DNA from: Yamagishiella unicocca
Lineage: Eukaryota; Chlorophyta; Chlorophyceae; Chlamydomonadales; Volvocaceae
Direction: 5' to 3'
Assembly (NCBI GenBank): GCA_003116995.1
Contig: BDSL01000107.1
Coordinates: 1-64,000 of the forward strand
Length of the DNA: 64,000 bases
Shown: positions 12,401-23,895 of the stretch, piece by piece
How positions within the stretch are numbered: position 1 is the stretch's first letter
Layout of the letters: each line of letters opens with the position of its first letter
Notes under the pieces: generated by a model
Told to the model about the DNA's origin: nothing
What the model saw: the letters and a program-made list of their open reading frames with translations, nothing else
Database searches by the model: none
Translations under genes and position numbers: made by a program

Positions 12401-15400
12401 ATCTCCATCAGCTTGCGGTACACGTTGCCCACCATGAGGTCGCGGTCATCGACCGTGAGGCCCTTGGCGTCGGCGTCGGGCAGCTTGACGTCCTGCTCGG
12501 CAAACGGGCGGCAGGACAGGGACGGAAACCGTGAGAATGGCCAAACGTTCTTATCCCCAGATAGATGCCCACGTGTCATATACCCACGCTTGGCCATACC
12601 CATCCCTCGTAGTCACCCAAGAATATCGGAGGCCAGCCTTGCCTCGCTAAAACCTCAGTGGGCTTGGCTGTAAGCACCAGTCGAACCCAAGCTCCGCCAG
12701 TCCCCCTCGCGACCCACCTTGTCCAGGTTGCACTGCTTCGCCGTCTCGATGATGGTGGCGCAGATCTGCTCAGCGCGGCCGCTCTCGCGCATGCCCTGGT
12801 AGCTGGCAATCAGCTCCTTCAGCTCCTTGAGGCCCTTGTACAGGCCAGCGTTCTCAGCTGGGGGCGTCAGGTAGGAGATGGTGTTGGCGTACGAGCGGCG
12901 CTTGGCGATGGTCGCCTCGGACGGGTTGTTGGCGGCGTAGTAGTAGATGTTGGGGATGGAGCCGATCAGCGAGTCGGGGTAGCACACGCCCGACATGCCC
13001 ACCTGTGGGCATCACCGACGGGATAGCTAAGATTTTAGGATAGGTGAAGATGAGAGGAGCGGCTGCAACAAATTAGTGCGGACGTTCCATCAAACAGGAC
13101 GCGAATGACCTGCCCATACAACCCAAGACGGCGGCGGTATGGACGGCGCGCGGTTAAGTCAATGCCTTCCTTCGATCTAGTTTGGGCCCCTTGATAAAGA
13201 TATATTACAGTACGCGCCCCGTGATATCGATATGTTACACTAAGTATAATGGATTCCTTCGTGGTCAGGCTGCTCACTGAGACAAGAGAGGGAAGTGTGA
13301 GGACTGCGGGGCAGACGCACCTGCTTCCCGGGCATGAACTCCAGCGAGCCGTGCGTGCCGAAATGCAGCACCGCGTCGGCCTTGAAGATCTTCTCCAGGT
13401 AGGTGTAGTAGGCGGCGAAGCCGTGGTGCGGCGAGGCGCTGCGGGAGAACAGCAGGCGCATGGGGTCGCCCTCGTAGCCGAAGGTCGGCTGCACGCCGAT
13501 GAACACGTTGCCGTACTGACGGCCGTACACCAGCAGCTCCTGGCCGTTCGTGTTCAGCGTACCTGAAGGGGTCCAGCGGCGCCACCACACACATGCTCAA
13601 CTCCTCCACCATAAGACGTAGATGTTAGGTACGAGTACGTATGCGTCGAGCGTGATGAAGGCCGCAGCTATACCACCAGCTGCCCACACGCCCAGAAGCC
13701 CGGGATAGCAGCCCGGCCACTCTCATCGACCTGTACGACAAGTCTTGGCCCCAGATGAGAAATGCCAAACCTACCCGGCGGCTTGCCCCAGTTCTCCTCG
13801 AGCGCCTCTGAGTAGTCGCACAGGCGCTGATACTCGTCCACCTTCATCTTGTAGGCGATGTGCAGGTCGCTGGAGTTGAAGCGGGCCTCCTTCTGGGTCA
13901 GCACCGACTGGATCAGGTCCTCCTCAGACGGGGGCAGCTGACCCACATCGTAGCCCTCGCGCTGCAGGTTCTTAAGCACGCGGAAGATCGAGCCGAAGAC
14001 GTTCAGGTACGCGGCAGTGCCGACATTGCCCTTGTCAGGCGGGAAGCTGAAGACCGTGACGGCCAGGCGCTTCTCGGCATTCTTCTTCTTGCGGAGGCGC
14101 GCCCAGTTGACGGCGCGAGAGCACAGCGAGGCGATGCGGTCGGGCAGCGAGTGCGACTTGCCGGTGTTGGAGTCGCGGCCGGCGAAGACGATGGGCTCAA
14201 TGGCACCGTCCAGCTCCGGCAGGGCGACCTGAGGCCATGCGCGGAGGCACCACCGGCTAAATCTGCATGGCGGGTCAGCCCAACTGGTGCACGTACATGG
14301 TGCCTGCCATTATCGCTGCATTTGCGGCGCATGCTTCATCCTCCCAAACACACTGGGCGCTTCTCATTTATTAAAACCTGAGGGCGGCGCAGTGTCCTCC
14401 TACGGGCATCCCATCATGAACCGCAGTCTCACCTGCAGGGCCACCTGCACGGGGTGCACGCCCAGCTCGCTGTCCATCCACTCCTCAGTGGTCTGGAACA
14501 CCAGCGGCAGGGACACCAGGTACGGCACGTTGAGGGCCTTCAGCGCCTCAATGGCCTTGGGGGCATCCTGGCGAGCGGGGCCGCCCACCAGCGCGAAACC
14601 AGTCAGCGACACCACCGTGTCGATGTAGGTCCGGCCAGAGCCCATCGGGTCGTAGAAGAACTTCTTGACGGGGGCCGAGAAATCCAGGCCGCCTAGGTTG
14701 TGGTTGGGAGAGAATAAAAATATCGGTTAGGAAATGCAGGCCGTCTAGGTTGTGGTTGGGAGGAAAATCAAGGCATCGGTTGGGATACGAGTTCAACGGA
14801 CGGAGCAAGATGAGGAGAACGGCATGTGAAGACAGCCCGGCGGAAGCACACCGGATTGCCATAACAAGCCACGCAAAACGTTGTGAAGGTGTGAGTGATG
14901 CCCTTGTATTCACATGAATCCAGAGCGGGCATTGTTTTCAACCCTCAGAATCTCGTAGAGAAACCCGTCCACCTTTCACCCCTGCGATACGAGACGTACC
15001 TGCAAAGACGGGGATGACCTTGGCCCCGCGGCTCTCCAGCTCCGCAACCACTCCGCTGTAGTGTCCCTCATCACCGGTAACCAGGTGCGAGCGCTGCAGC
15101 ACCAGGCCAATTGTGGGCGCGTCCTTGTCGAACACCATGTCCTTGCGGGTGTCGTACCTGCGCACACCGCGCGAATATGCGTGTCAGCAACAATTGAGAC
15201 AGCCCAGCATATAAATCCAGCTCAGGAGGCTCCATGATTGACAGCCATAACCACTTCGTAAACACGATTCTCGCCATCTGGAGTGCAAGTGTGTCGGCGT
15301 TCAACATGGTGCTTCCTTCCCATTCTTATTAGCAGCCAGCAGCCGCACGACAGCCGTTTCTCCGGTTCACCTCCATGCGCAGCCGCACCGCACCCTTCTT

Positions 15401-17040
15401 GCTGAACCGCAGGTGTTACTGCTGCTCACCAGTTGAGGTACTCCTTCAGGTCCTCGTACATCCCGGAGGGGGCAAGAGGGTGCCAGATGCCCACATCTGG
15501 GTACTGCTGCGGCTCCGCCACGCTGAAGTCCACACCCTTCAGGGCCGGCACGTACGACGTGCATACATTGAGCAGCAGGTTCTCCAGGTTGTCCGAGTTG
15601 CCGCCCAGCCAGTATTGCAGGCTGTTCACGAAGTTGCGCGCGTCCTGGGCCTTATCCGAAGGCAGGTACTTCAACACCTTGGGCAGGGTGCGCACCAGCT
15701 TCAGCAGGCCCTCCTCGAAGTTGTCGTTGCTCTGCAGGACGAATATATTTTGCTTTTGGTACTAGAGCCGAATTGCCGTTCCGGGTTGGTTTTCTGGATT
15801 AGCTTCGCGAATCCAGAAAGGGGTACCACATGCCCACCTTGCGGGCGGACTTGATGAACTCGGAGAAGATGGACTTGGACTGGCCCAGCTGAGCCATGGA
15901 GAACGTCCCCAGCTTGTTGAGCTTCATCACAGCTGGCATCGATGGGAAGATAAGGCAAGCGTCCAGCTGATCACGCAGGGGCTTGACCGCCTCCACAATC
16001 TGCGCCGTGAATGGAACGTGAACGTCTAAGAACATGCACAGTGCTCATTAACTTAATCAGGTATTTTGATGTGGGTCGACACGGTTTGGTAAACACGCGC
16101 GTCCCCTACGGATTTACACCACATATTGTTATCCTACGGCCATCGTGTTGCGCATGGCCATTTCCTCGTGTTACGATGCGCAGCGCACGCCGGGCCCTCC
16201 ACTTGCCTTCTCGGCAAGCTCCTCGATGAAAATAAGCGAGCCAATGAAGATGTTGGCCGAGGCCACATCCTGCTTCAGCGCCTCAAAATTCTTCGCGTCC
16301 CGGAGCTCCTCCAGCAGGTACCCCACGACCTCGAAACAAACCTGCAAAGCATTGTGTATATAGCTTCCCCACTCTCCACGTATCGGTTGTGGCCGATCAC
16401 ATTGAGAAGCACCACTCGCGTTAAGAGTACAAGCTGGAATGCGACCCGCCGGCGCACCTTGCTGTTCGTTGCGTTGACGTTCTTCACGGCTGCGGTGATA
16501 GCCGACTGGTACTGGGCCTCCAGCACCACGTACACCACCTTCACTTTCACTCGCCCGTTCACATCTTCGGGAACCACGCGGCGAAGCTCTGGACTGGTGC
16601 TCGTGAACAGGCCTGCGCCCAAAATTTGCAGTTGGCCCCCCACTTTTTCAGCAAGTTGGCCCTGTTTTTCTTGTTCCTATATTATGGGGTTGTCTGTGTT
16701 CCGTCCACATAACTGTATAGAGTCTACGAGTGCTAACCGGTGCTCCCCAGTTGCACCTCCAAGTTGACTGTCGCGATTGTGTAGCTTACCCTCATCGCGA
16801 AGGTCCAGCGATACAGGCTTACTGCTGCCACCCTTGCTGCCTCCCGTGAAGGTCGTCATAGGCGGCCGGGGCCCAGTCGCCACATTGCAGGAAACCTGCA
16901 AGATCAGTCCAACAAGGATTACTGACGCGCACGAAAGTTCGAATCGCCCAAATGCAGCGAATATTACCGCTGCATACCTGGCGGCTGCCGACCACGCGAG
17001 GGCAGGGCGTAACCTGCGTCGCCACTCGAGCAATCAGCAT
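9439..17040 (-). CDS. chlH: Magnesium chelatase subunit H, chloroplast precursor
   Basis: ChlH binds protoporphyrin IX and, with ChlI and ChlD, inserts Mg2+ in the first committed step of chlorophyll synthesis; in plants it is GUN5. The 18 exons (minus) are 16978-17040, 16790-16895, 16458-16612, 16207-16341, 15838-15999, 15430-15731, 15000-15157, 14433-14692, 13775-14228, 13321-13562, 12718-13002, 12229-12492, 11550-11819, 11302-11454, 11002-11145, 10582-10821, 10189/10179-10354 (donor at 10179), 9439-10027. They give 1385 aa, close to the usual 1380-1400. Landmarks: [48 protein letters not shown], the CobN/ChlH motif [48 protein letters not shown] and the C-terminus EDKIEGVE. The first about 30 residues serve as a plastid transit peptide. 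Intron 4 uses a GC donor. The gene is intact. Confidence 0.97.
14689..14760 (-). repeat. Tandem duplication of the chlH exon 8 acceptor
   Basis: The acceptor of exon 8 (exon begins at 14692) and its flank recur 52 bp upstream in the intron: a matching 20-bp block lies at 14689-14708 and 14741-14760. Each copy has its own CTAG acceptor on minus. Use of the outer one would add 52 nt and shift the frame. Confidence 0.75.
15732..15837 (-). other. Short chlH intron 5 with a 10-bp inverted repeat
   Basis: This 106-nt intron contains TTTCTGGATT at 15791-15800 and its exact reverse complement at 15810-15819, separated by 9 nt. In RNA this forms a stable hairpin just downstream of the 5' splice site (15837). 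Confidence 0.6.
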
Positions 17041-18445
17041 CGGTTTTCTGGATCGGCGCAACTTTTCTGTACTGTAAAGACTGCATGTTTGCTTACCGGC
17101 TTGGGTGTGACCCCAGCTGCCGGATGCGCCGCACGGCGACCGAGAAGCGAAGATTGCTGCATCTTTCTAGTTTCCTACTCCCCTCGGTCCCTATATATAC
17201 ATTAACCCCAAGGGTATAACGGTGAGCGTGAAGCGATAATCGCTTACAACACATGGAGACCTCTTATCTCTGGGAAAGATCGAAATGATCGCAAGCGGTC
17301 TCCGAGTGCCGTACCGGTGATCGCCTATTTTCTGGTCCCTGCAACGCCACGCTCCCTGTACCAAGGAAACGTACTGAACTGTCAGCAGCAACGTACATGA
17401 GCCTCATCCCTCATGTCTCACTCATCACCTAGCTGGATGTACACATTTGACCGTATGGTCATGATACTCCTGGTGCTCCTGGCGAGTATCGTGTCGCCGT
17501 GGTCAGGTGGGCTTGCCCAACTGGCAGACTGCACTGGCTTAGCGCTGCTCCAAGAGAAAAGGCATTTAAAGGTTTACATGCGACTGTTGCGAAGGGAGCC
17601 GTAGAAATATTTTGCAAACGTGACCGCCAGTCTAGGCAGTGCACGCAACTGCTGGCACGGTTTGCTTTGGAGGGGTCCGCAGCGTAAAAGCCACAGCATG
17701 TCCCTAGGCGCGTGGAGGTTAAGAGTCATTAATTTTTAAGCCAGCAGCCGCCGGCGTGTGGAGCACACGATCCCCATGCCCTCCCACCCAGCCCCACCTT
17801 AACCACGCATATAGGGTCAACTGATAATGGAACAGCACACTGCAACGCACCAGATGTAATGGACTGCAACGGACTTCGGAACAACACATGTACGAAATAG
17901 CAAAACAGTCCGACAAGCTGGAGGATCCCTCGCGAGGATCCCTTACCCACAGCCTACAAAATAGTTCAACGTAAGAAAACGTCGCTTGGACGTCAGTTCT
18001 CGCGACTGACGGGGGGGGCGGAAGACACTGGAAAGGCTTACGAGAGCCACATCGTTACACAGCAGCATGGCCGTGCGACGTAAGGGCACGTTAATGGGCC
18101 GATATGTAATATTGCAACATGAATATAGGGCCATACGAGCGTTTTATGCCGCACGAGCGGGTCAAACCAGGTCAAACCGCCGTAGTTAGCCGGGCGAAGT
18201 ACAACACGTCTATGGCAACGTCAATTACAACACGTTGCAGTAATAACCGACAGAACGCCGGGGGTACACGGGTTACGTATTATACAAGTTGTCGTAGCAA
18301 TTACACGACGCCAAACACACCACACAGACGCATGCCCATTCCGGACACCCAATTCGAGGCGTCACCGTAATTAGTACACATGCTATAATCGCTCCAACAT
18401 GACGAACACATAGGAGTAGATGTTGTACACGTGCCACCCCTGCCC
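17041..18445. other. Intergenic region upstream of chlH
   Basis: Holds the chlH promoter and the 3' flank of the F-box/LRR-like gene. A short direct repeat (GGTCAAACC, twice near 18162-18180) and a G-run at about 18011 were seen. No gene recognised. Confidence 0.5.
17192..17199 (-). promoter_or_regulatory. TATA box of chlH
   Basis: TATATATA on the minus strand lies about 152 bp upstream of the chlH ATG (17040), a fitting distance for a core promoter with a short 5' UTR. No light-responsive element could be identified with confidence. Confidence 0.55.
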
Positions 18446-18915
18446 TCACGACAGCGCATGCACCGGCCGCTCAAGCAGGCCCCCCCGGCAACGTCCCTCC
18501 GCCGCCACCCCACCGCTCCTGTCCAGCGCGTACAGCCAGCCAGCCCGCTCCTCACTGCCTAGGCCACACAGGCAGAACCGGGTTCCTCGCGCCCCCGCCG
18601 CCCCCATTAGCGCCTCCACTCCGACGCCCGACTCGCACATCGTGTCCCCGCCTCCGCATCGCGACCCGCCGGCAGACAGCAGCCCGGGCACCGAAAGACA
18701 GAGGCACTTCAGGGGTGGAGACGCCCGCTCCACCACGCCCGCCAGCAGTGCGCAGAGCTTGTCGGCGCCCTCTGCCGCCGTCGCCGCCTCTCCTACGGCC
18801 TTCCAGCCAGCGCCCGTGACCAGCCTGAGTGACTCGACGCCGCAGCGGACGCCGCCACAGCTCGTCCGCGCGCCGCCACTCGCCGCCAGGCCCCCGCCTT
18901 CGTTGCCGTACGCAT

Positions 18916-18946
<31 letters not shown>

Positions 18947-21172
18947 CGTCGTCGCCAGCAGGTCTGCTGACAGGCAGCTGGCCAGCTCTGCCGGGTCGTC
19001 CAAGTACAGCTCCAAGTGTCGTACGGTTCCGGAGCGATGCAGCAGGCTGGGCAGGTCCTTCCGCAGGGCCGCAGCGCCGCCACCGCCGCGCGCCCCAGGG
19101 GCTGCCACCGGCGCCGTTGCGGCTGCCCTGGCGCCGGCACAGACAACCAGCCGCACGTCAGCTACGAGTGCCAGCGCCTCCGCCAGCTGGCCCATCGCCG
19201 GCTGGCTGTCATGGCGCAGGCCCAGCACCCCGCCCTGCGCGCCGCCGTACTGCAGCGTGAGCGAGAGGTGGTCCAGGGAGGGGCACACGGCGGACCACCA
19301 CGGCACACTGGCGCCGCCGCCGTAGGCCGGGCTCTCAGCCTCCACCGCTAGGGAGCGAAGCCCTGGAAGCACCGCGCCGCGCCAGCCGCCGGCGGCTCGC
19401 CCCGCCAAGCCCGCCGCCGTTGCTATTCCCCGAGGTACCGTACTAACGGGCACGCCCGCCGCCACGACGCCGCCAATCCGGAGCTCCGTGAGGCGGGTCA
19501 GGGCTGCGAGGCAGGCCAGCTGGCGGCTGGCGGTGAGCAGCAGCTCCGGAATCTCGACGCTTTCCAAGCTGGGCAGCGCCGGCAGGGCCGCGAGCATCAT
19601 CTCGGACTCGGAGGGCTGCGCCCAGCCAACCGCCGCAGGCGCCGAGTTGCCCAGGGCCAGGGGCCCGCAGCTCAACGACGCCGAGGGCGTGCTGAACTCA
19701 CCGCCGAGGCCGCCGCCGCCGAAAGCGCCGCCCAGGCCAGTGCTGCCGCCAGCAGCGAAGGAGGCAGACGACGGAGCCGCGTGCTGCGGCGACGGCATGA
19801 GGCGGAGGCACAGGCGCTGCAGCCCACCGCGGGCGGCCGGGCACGAGGATGCCACGCGCGCGGCGCCGGCCGCGACCGCCTGCAGCAACCGCCGCTCGTA
19901 TGTGCCGAACGATATTACCCGCAGCTCCAACGACCGCATGTTCGCGCGTGCGAGGGTGTACAAGCTGGCCTCCACACCTCCCACCATGGCGGCGACGATC
20001 ACCCCACTGTCAGTGCCTCTGCCACCGCCACAGCAGCCGGCCTCAGTCATCCCCCCTGGAGCCCCGGGCGGCAGTGCCGCCGGTGCCGGCTGCTCGCCGC
20101 CGTGCTGTTGCTGCCGCCACCTTGCCTGGTGGAGGTTATGGTGGTGGTGGTGGTGATGGTAGGGGTGCGCCAGGCCCCCAGTGCCGCAGCATACCGCCTC
20201 CTGGTCGTCCCCACCCGTGTCCGCCAGGCCCAGCATCAAGTGCGTCAGCTGGGTCAGGAGGCCCAGGCTGGACCGCGCTCCGGAGCCCATGACGCTGCCC
20301 CGACCCAGATCAACGCCCAGGCTGCGCAGCCGGCCGCAGGAGCGCAGCGCGCCCAGCGGCGGCACTGCGGATCGCGCTGCCAGCCCCGGCGAGGCGAGTA
20401 TGTGCAGGGAGGCCAGGGCCGGGAAGGCGGCGGCGATGGCGGCGACGTCGCGCTCTGAGGGGCCCGGCGCGAGGTCCAGCAGGACGAGGTGGGCTAGGGC
20501 GCGGGAGGAGGCGAAGGGCGCGAGGAGGGCGGTGGGCGGGGGCGAGAGGAAGGACTGCAGTGCGGCTGGGAGGCAGGCGCGCTGCGGGCAGGAGGCGGCG
20601 CTGCTGTGGGGTGTGAGGACCAGGGCACGCAGACTGCGGAAGCGGCTGGCGGGCGATGAGGCGGCAGCGCTGGGCTGGGTGCTGCGGCAGACCCTACGTT
20701 GGTCGCCTGTTGCTGCCGCTGCCGAGCCCTGAGGTGTCGCTGCAGTGCCGCCAGGCACCGAGGTGAGGACGTCGGCGGCGGCGGCGGCCCACGCGGTCGT
20801 GGTCACCACCTGGTGGTCACCGGCGATGACGGCACCTTGGACTGACGGCTGCAGAACTCGGGCCGCCTCGGGTGGCAGCTGATGGCGCGGCTGGTGTAGG
20901 GCCGCGGCATCGGGGCTGTGAGATGCGACGACGACCGTCCGGAGCAAGTCCGAGTCGAGTCGCTGGCAAAGGGTGCGGCAAGTCGCGCGGAGATGGCGGC
21001 GGCTGGCGTAAGATAGTCGTGTCCAAACAGCCTCGAGGACTAGGGTGGGAAGAGAGCCCAGGGCCTCCGCCGTGCCTGCTGGGCCATCTGCAGCGGCAGG
21101 CGAGGATGGTGCGCCAATGCTGAATCTACCGTCGTCTGACAGCCCTTTAACTGGCAGTTCAACTTCCATCAT
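18446..21172 (-). CDS. F-box/leucine-rich-repeat-like protein, single exon
   Basis: An uninterrupted 908-codon frame starts at ATG 21172 (MMEVELPVKGL). Residues about 38-85 (LGSLPTLVLEAVWTRLSYAS, then RRHLRATCRTLCQRLDSDLL) resemble an F-box: a leading LP, amphipathic helices and a basic R-C-R segment. Downstream are irregular leucine-rich segments (FRSLRALVLTP, LRSCGRLRSLGVDLG, LTQLTHLMLGL, LPGLRSLAVEAES, CPSLDHLSLTLQ) as in substrate-recognition domains of SCF ligases. Low-complexity inserts include seven consecutive His and a nine-Ala run encoded by a GCC repeat near 18915-18950. Lack of introns over 2.7 kb is unusual beside the other genes here. The F-box call is by eye and the substrate is unknown; a plain LRR protein is the alternative. 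Confidence 0.72.
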
Positions 21173-23895
21173 TTGAAGCTCGGGCGATGGCTATGCGCGC
21201 CTGGATGGTTGTGCGTGGCCGAGGGGCACACTGAAGAGCGCCTAAACTCGGCAGGATGAGGTTCGGGCGCTACTCAGCCCCCTAGTATGTGATGTTGCGT
21301 CATCAGAAAGCTGCCATGGGCCTGCGCATTCGTAGGCAGACCTTGGGACCACTGCAAGGCTGACAGCTCGTGGGCTAGCACTCTTTGACAGCTGTCCAGA
21401 AAGCGACGCTCCGAAATTATGATCAATTTTGAATGCCTTGGTTGCATGCGCAGGGTAGATAACCGGCAGGGAAACGCAGGACAGGCGTCCAGCAAATACT
21501 CGGAAGGGCCGCCCGCCATCAACTACAAGCCGGATGGGCCGACAAAAGATTAAGAATTCCTATAATGCCATCGCATATAGTATATAATGCCATCACGCCT
21601 GGGCGTGATGCAACACAGATTGCGTTTCCGGTCGCCCTTCCGTGAGCGGAAACCCCAGATGCCCTAACGAATCGTTCTTGTACCTGGGATAACGTCATGC
21701 ATTAGATAAGTGAGCAGCACCTAATTTGCAATGCTAACTGGCCTTGTCATCGGGACCGGTCGAAAAATCCGGAAGGTGCAATTCTCTCGGCCATCGCAGT
21801 CAACTTCACCTCATCAACGACTTATGGCTGTCTTGGTGACGCCAGGGTGCTTGCTGGGCCGTGTGGCAGCCTCCGGAGGTGTTGTGGCCCTGTTGGGCCT
21901 AAGGCGTGCCAACCAGCTCGGGCCATAGCAGCGAGCAAGCAAGCCTGCCATGTTTGCCGGGCGGAGTAGGATCATGTCTGCGGCGTGGTGACGAACGGAA
22001 CCCGCCGTAACCTGCCTTTCACGCGGAGGGAGGCTGGGTGCGTTGCATTTTGCCTGGCTGCCTTAAGGGAGCCGTGTACAGGGAGGGCGGGGCCACGTTC
22101 ACAATGCGGATCCTACCAGCGCACTGCAGAGCTCCAGTCCCCAGTCTGCACGTTGCTTTGTACCCTGTCAGAGGGGCAAAACAAACGAAAGGACGGACTC
22201 CGTGTGGTCAGGCGGAGGTCTCGTTCGTTACCGGGATCAACCTGACAAGGCAACTTACCAACAAAGAACGGCCATGCACCACCACCCCAAGGCGCATGAC
22301 ATCCTATTGGGAGGGCCGGGAAGGAGTGTTTTTGGCTCTGCTTGAAAACTCTGCTAGAGGCTTTTCAGCTTGTTACACTGCCGAACCCTACAACGGCGCA
22401 ACATCACCCGTGGCGATGCACCACGATGCACTTCACGTCAAACCCGGCCCCACTGATCGTCTCATAACTGTCGGGTAGTACTCTGTGACACCGTGCTTGC
22501 GGCATCTGTTGTGGCTGCCTGGTGCACTGTCGGACTCTCTCGTATCGCGCCCGTACGGCCGTTAAGAACGGCCACGTGGCTCCTCTATCTACACAGCCTT
22601 CCTTGCCACCCCGTACCTAGCTAACCTCTTATCTGTCCGGACACCGCAACAATGCGAGCCGCCCGCTGAGCAAGTAGTCTATCATTCGCCTCCACTAGAA
22701 GCGTCACACCCTGGCCTTAAGTAGCGAGACGAGGGGTCCGATACAAGAACACGGCGGCACGCAAACTAGCAATGCACATTGCCGCCGTCATCGATAACGT
22801 ACCACGCCGTAAACCGAATGGCCGAGCCCGCTGTGCCAGTCATGCGCTGCAGCCGCTAAAGCGTGCCACCGTCTATTCAGCCCTCCACATACCGTACGAT
22901 ATCATCGCCGACTCCAGTAGTGGCCTCGCACGTTGTCTTCTTAGGCCCAGGCTGCTACAGGGAGGGACACGCGTCCACACACGGTGCGCCCTGGCGCCGC
23001 ACCCACACACGCGCGGCTACACCTACCCGACCCATGGATCCAGCTGTCAGTGCGTCTTCCCGAGCCGAGCCGCCCCGTCAGTAATCTTTCCTAGATCTCC
23101 TAAACACCTTATCAAGACACCCTTCTGCTACGTCACCAGTAAACATCCGACCTACGGTACCCTAGACAGCCGTAAAAAATGGCCAGAACACAAGATGACG
23201 TGACCGCGCGGGCCGCTGGCTCGCTTCCTGCCTCGGTGCACCTGCTAACTGGGACTGCTTGACGGCTGCTGCTCTTACGGCCTTGATACATTCCATGGCA
23301 AGACAGTCCCCAGGGCGGGCGCGGAGCCGCAGCCTCACCCCTCAAGATACTACCGGCCCACTGCCACCAGGCCAGGCGCGGCCATCGATCGCCGAGTGTG
23401 GCGGCAGGCGCGGCCATCCATCGCCGAGTGTGGCGTCATTGCGCATTAGGTAGCACACATGACCCGTGCAACGCGGCCAGTTCTGCGAATAAGGCAACAG
23501 ATCCGTGCCCACAGCATCCGTTGCAGAGGCTTACTTCGTGCACCCTGGCACAAATAATACGAAACAGCGCAACTGACGCCCCGAGACCAAACAACGCTGC
23601 ACGTGCTCTGCAGGAGCACGTGGACGCACGCCCCGCCCCGCCCCTGATGAGTCATCAGGAGCACCGCCGCGGGTGCCACCGTCGCGCCGGCCTCAGCAAC
23701 ACCTCCCCCGCCTCCTCCTCGGCCGCATGCACCCATACATCTGCCCTCTGCGCCTCCCGCACAACGCAGGCCCCTGACCGGTCCATGCCACCGCCGTCGC
23801 CATATCTCAAGCCGCGTGAGACGCATCCGCCCGCCCGCGCGTCCCGTCCCACCCCTCATCATGCCTATCGCTCGACGGTCCCAACCCCTGTGGTG
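21173..23895. other. Intergenic region with a short hairpin and a 32-bp duplication
   Basis: No gene recognised over 2.7 kb. A perfect 9-bp inverted repeat with a 2-nt loop (CATCACGCC-TG-GGCGTGATG) lies at 21591-21610, just after two TATAATGCCATC copies. A 32-bp tandem duplication (AGGCGCGGCCATC...) begins at 23374 and 23406. Confidence 0.6.

Noticed and set aside
18420..20732. Long plus-strand frames opposite the F-box/LRR-like gene
   Set aside because: They are antisense shadows produced by GC-rich codon bias; they are broken into pieces while the minus frame runs 908 codons.
22038..22478. 146-codon plus ORF in the 21-24 kb gap
   Set aside because: Single isolated frame, no recognisable motif, no neighbouring exons.
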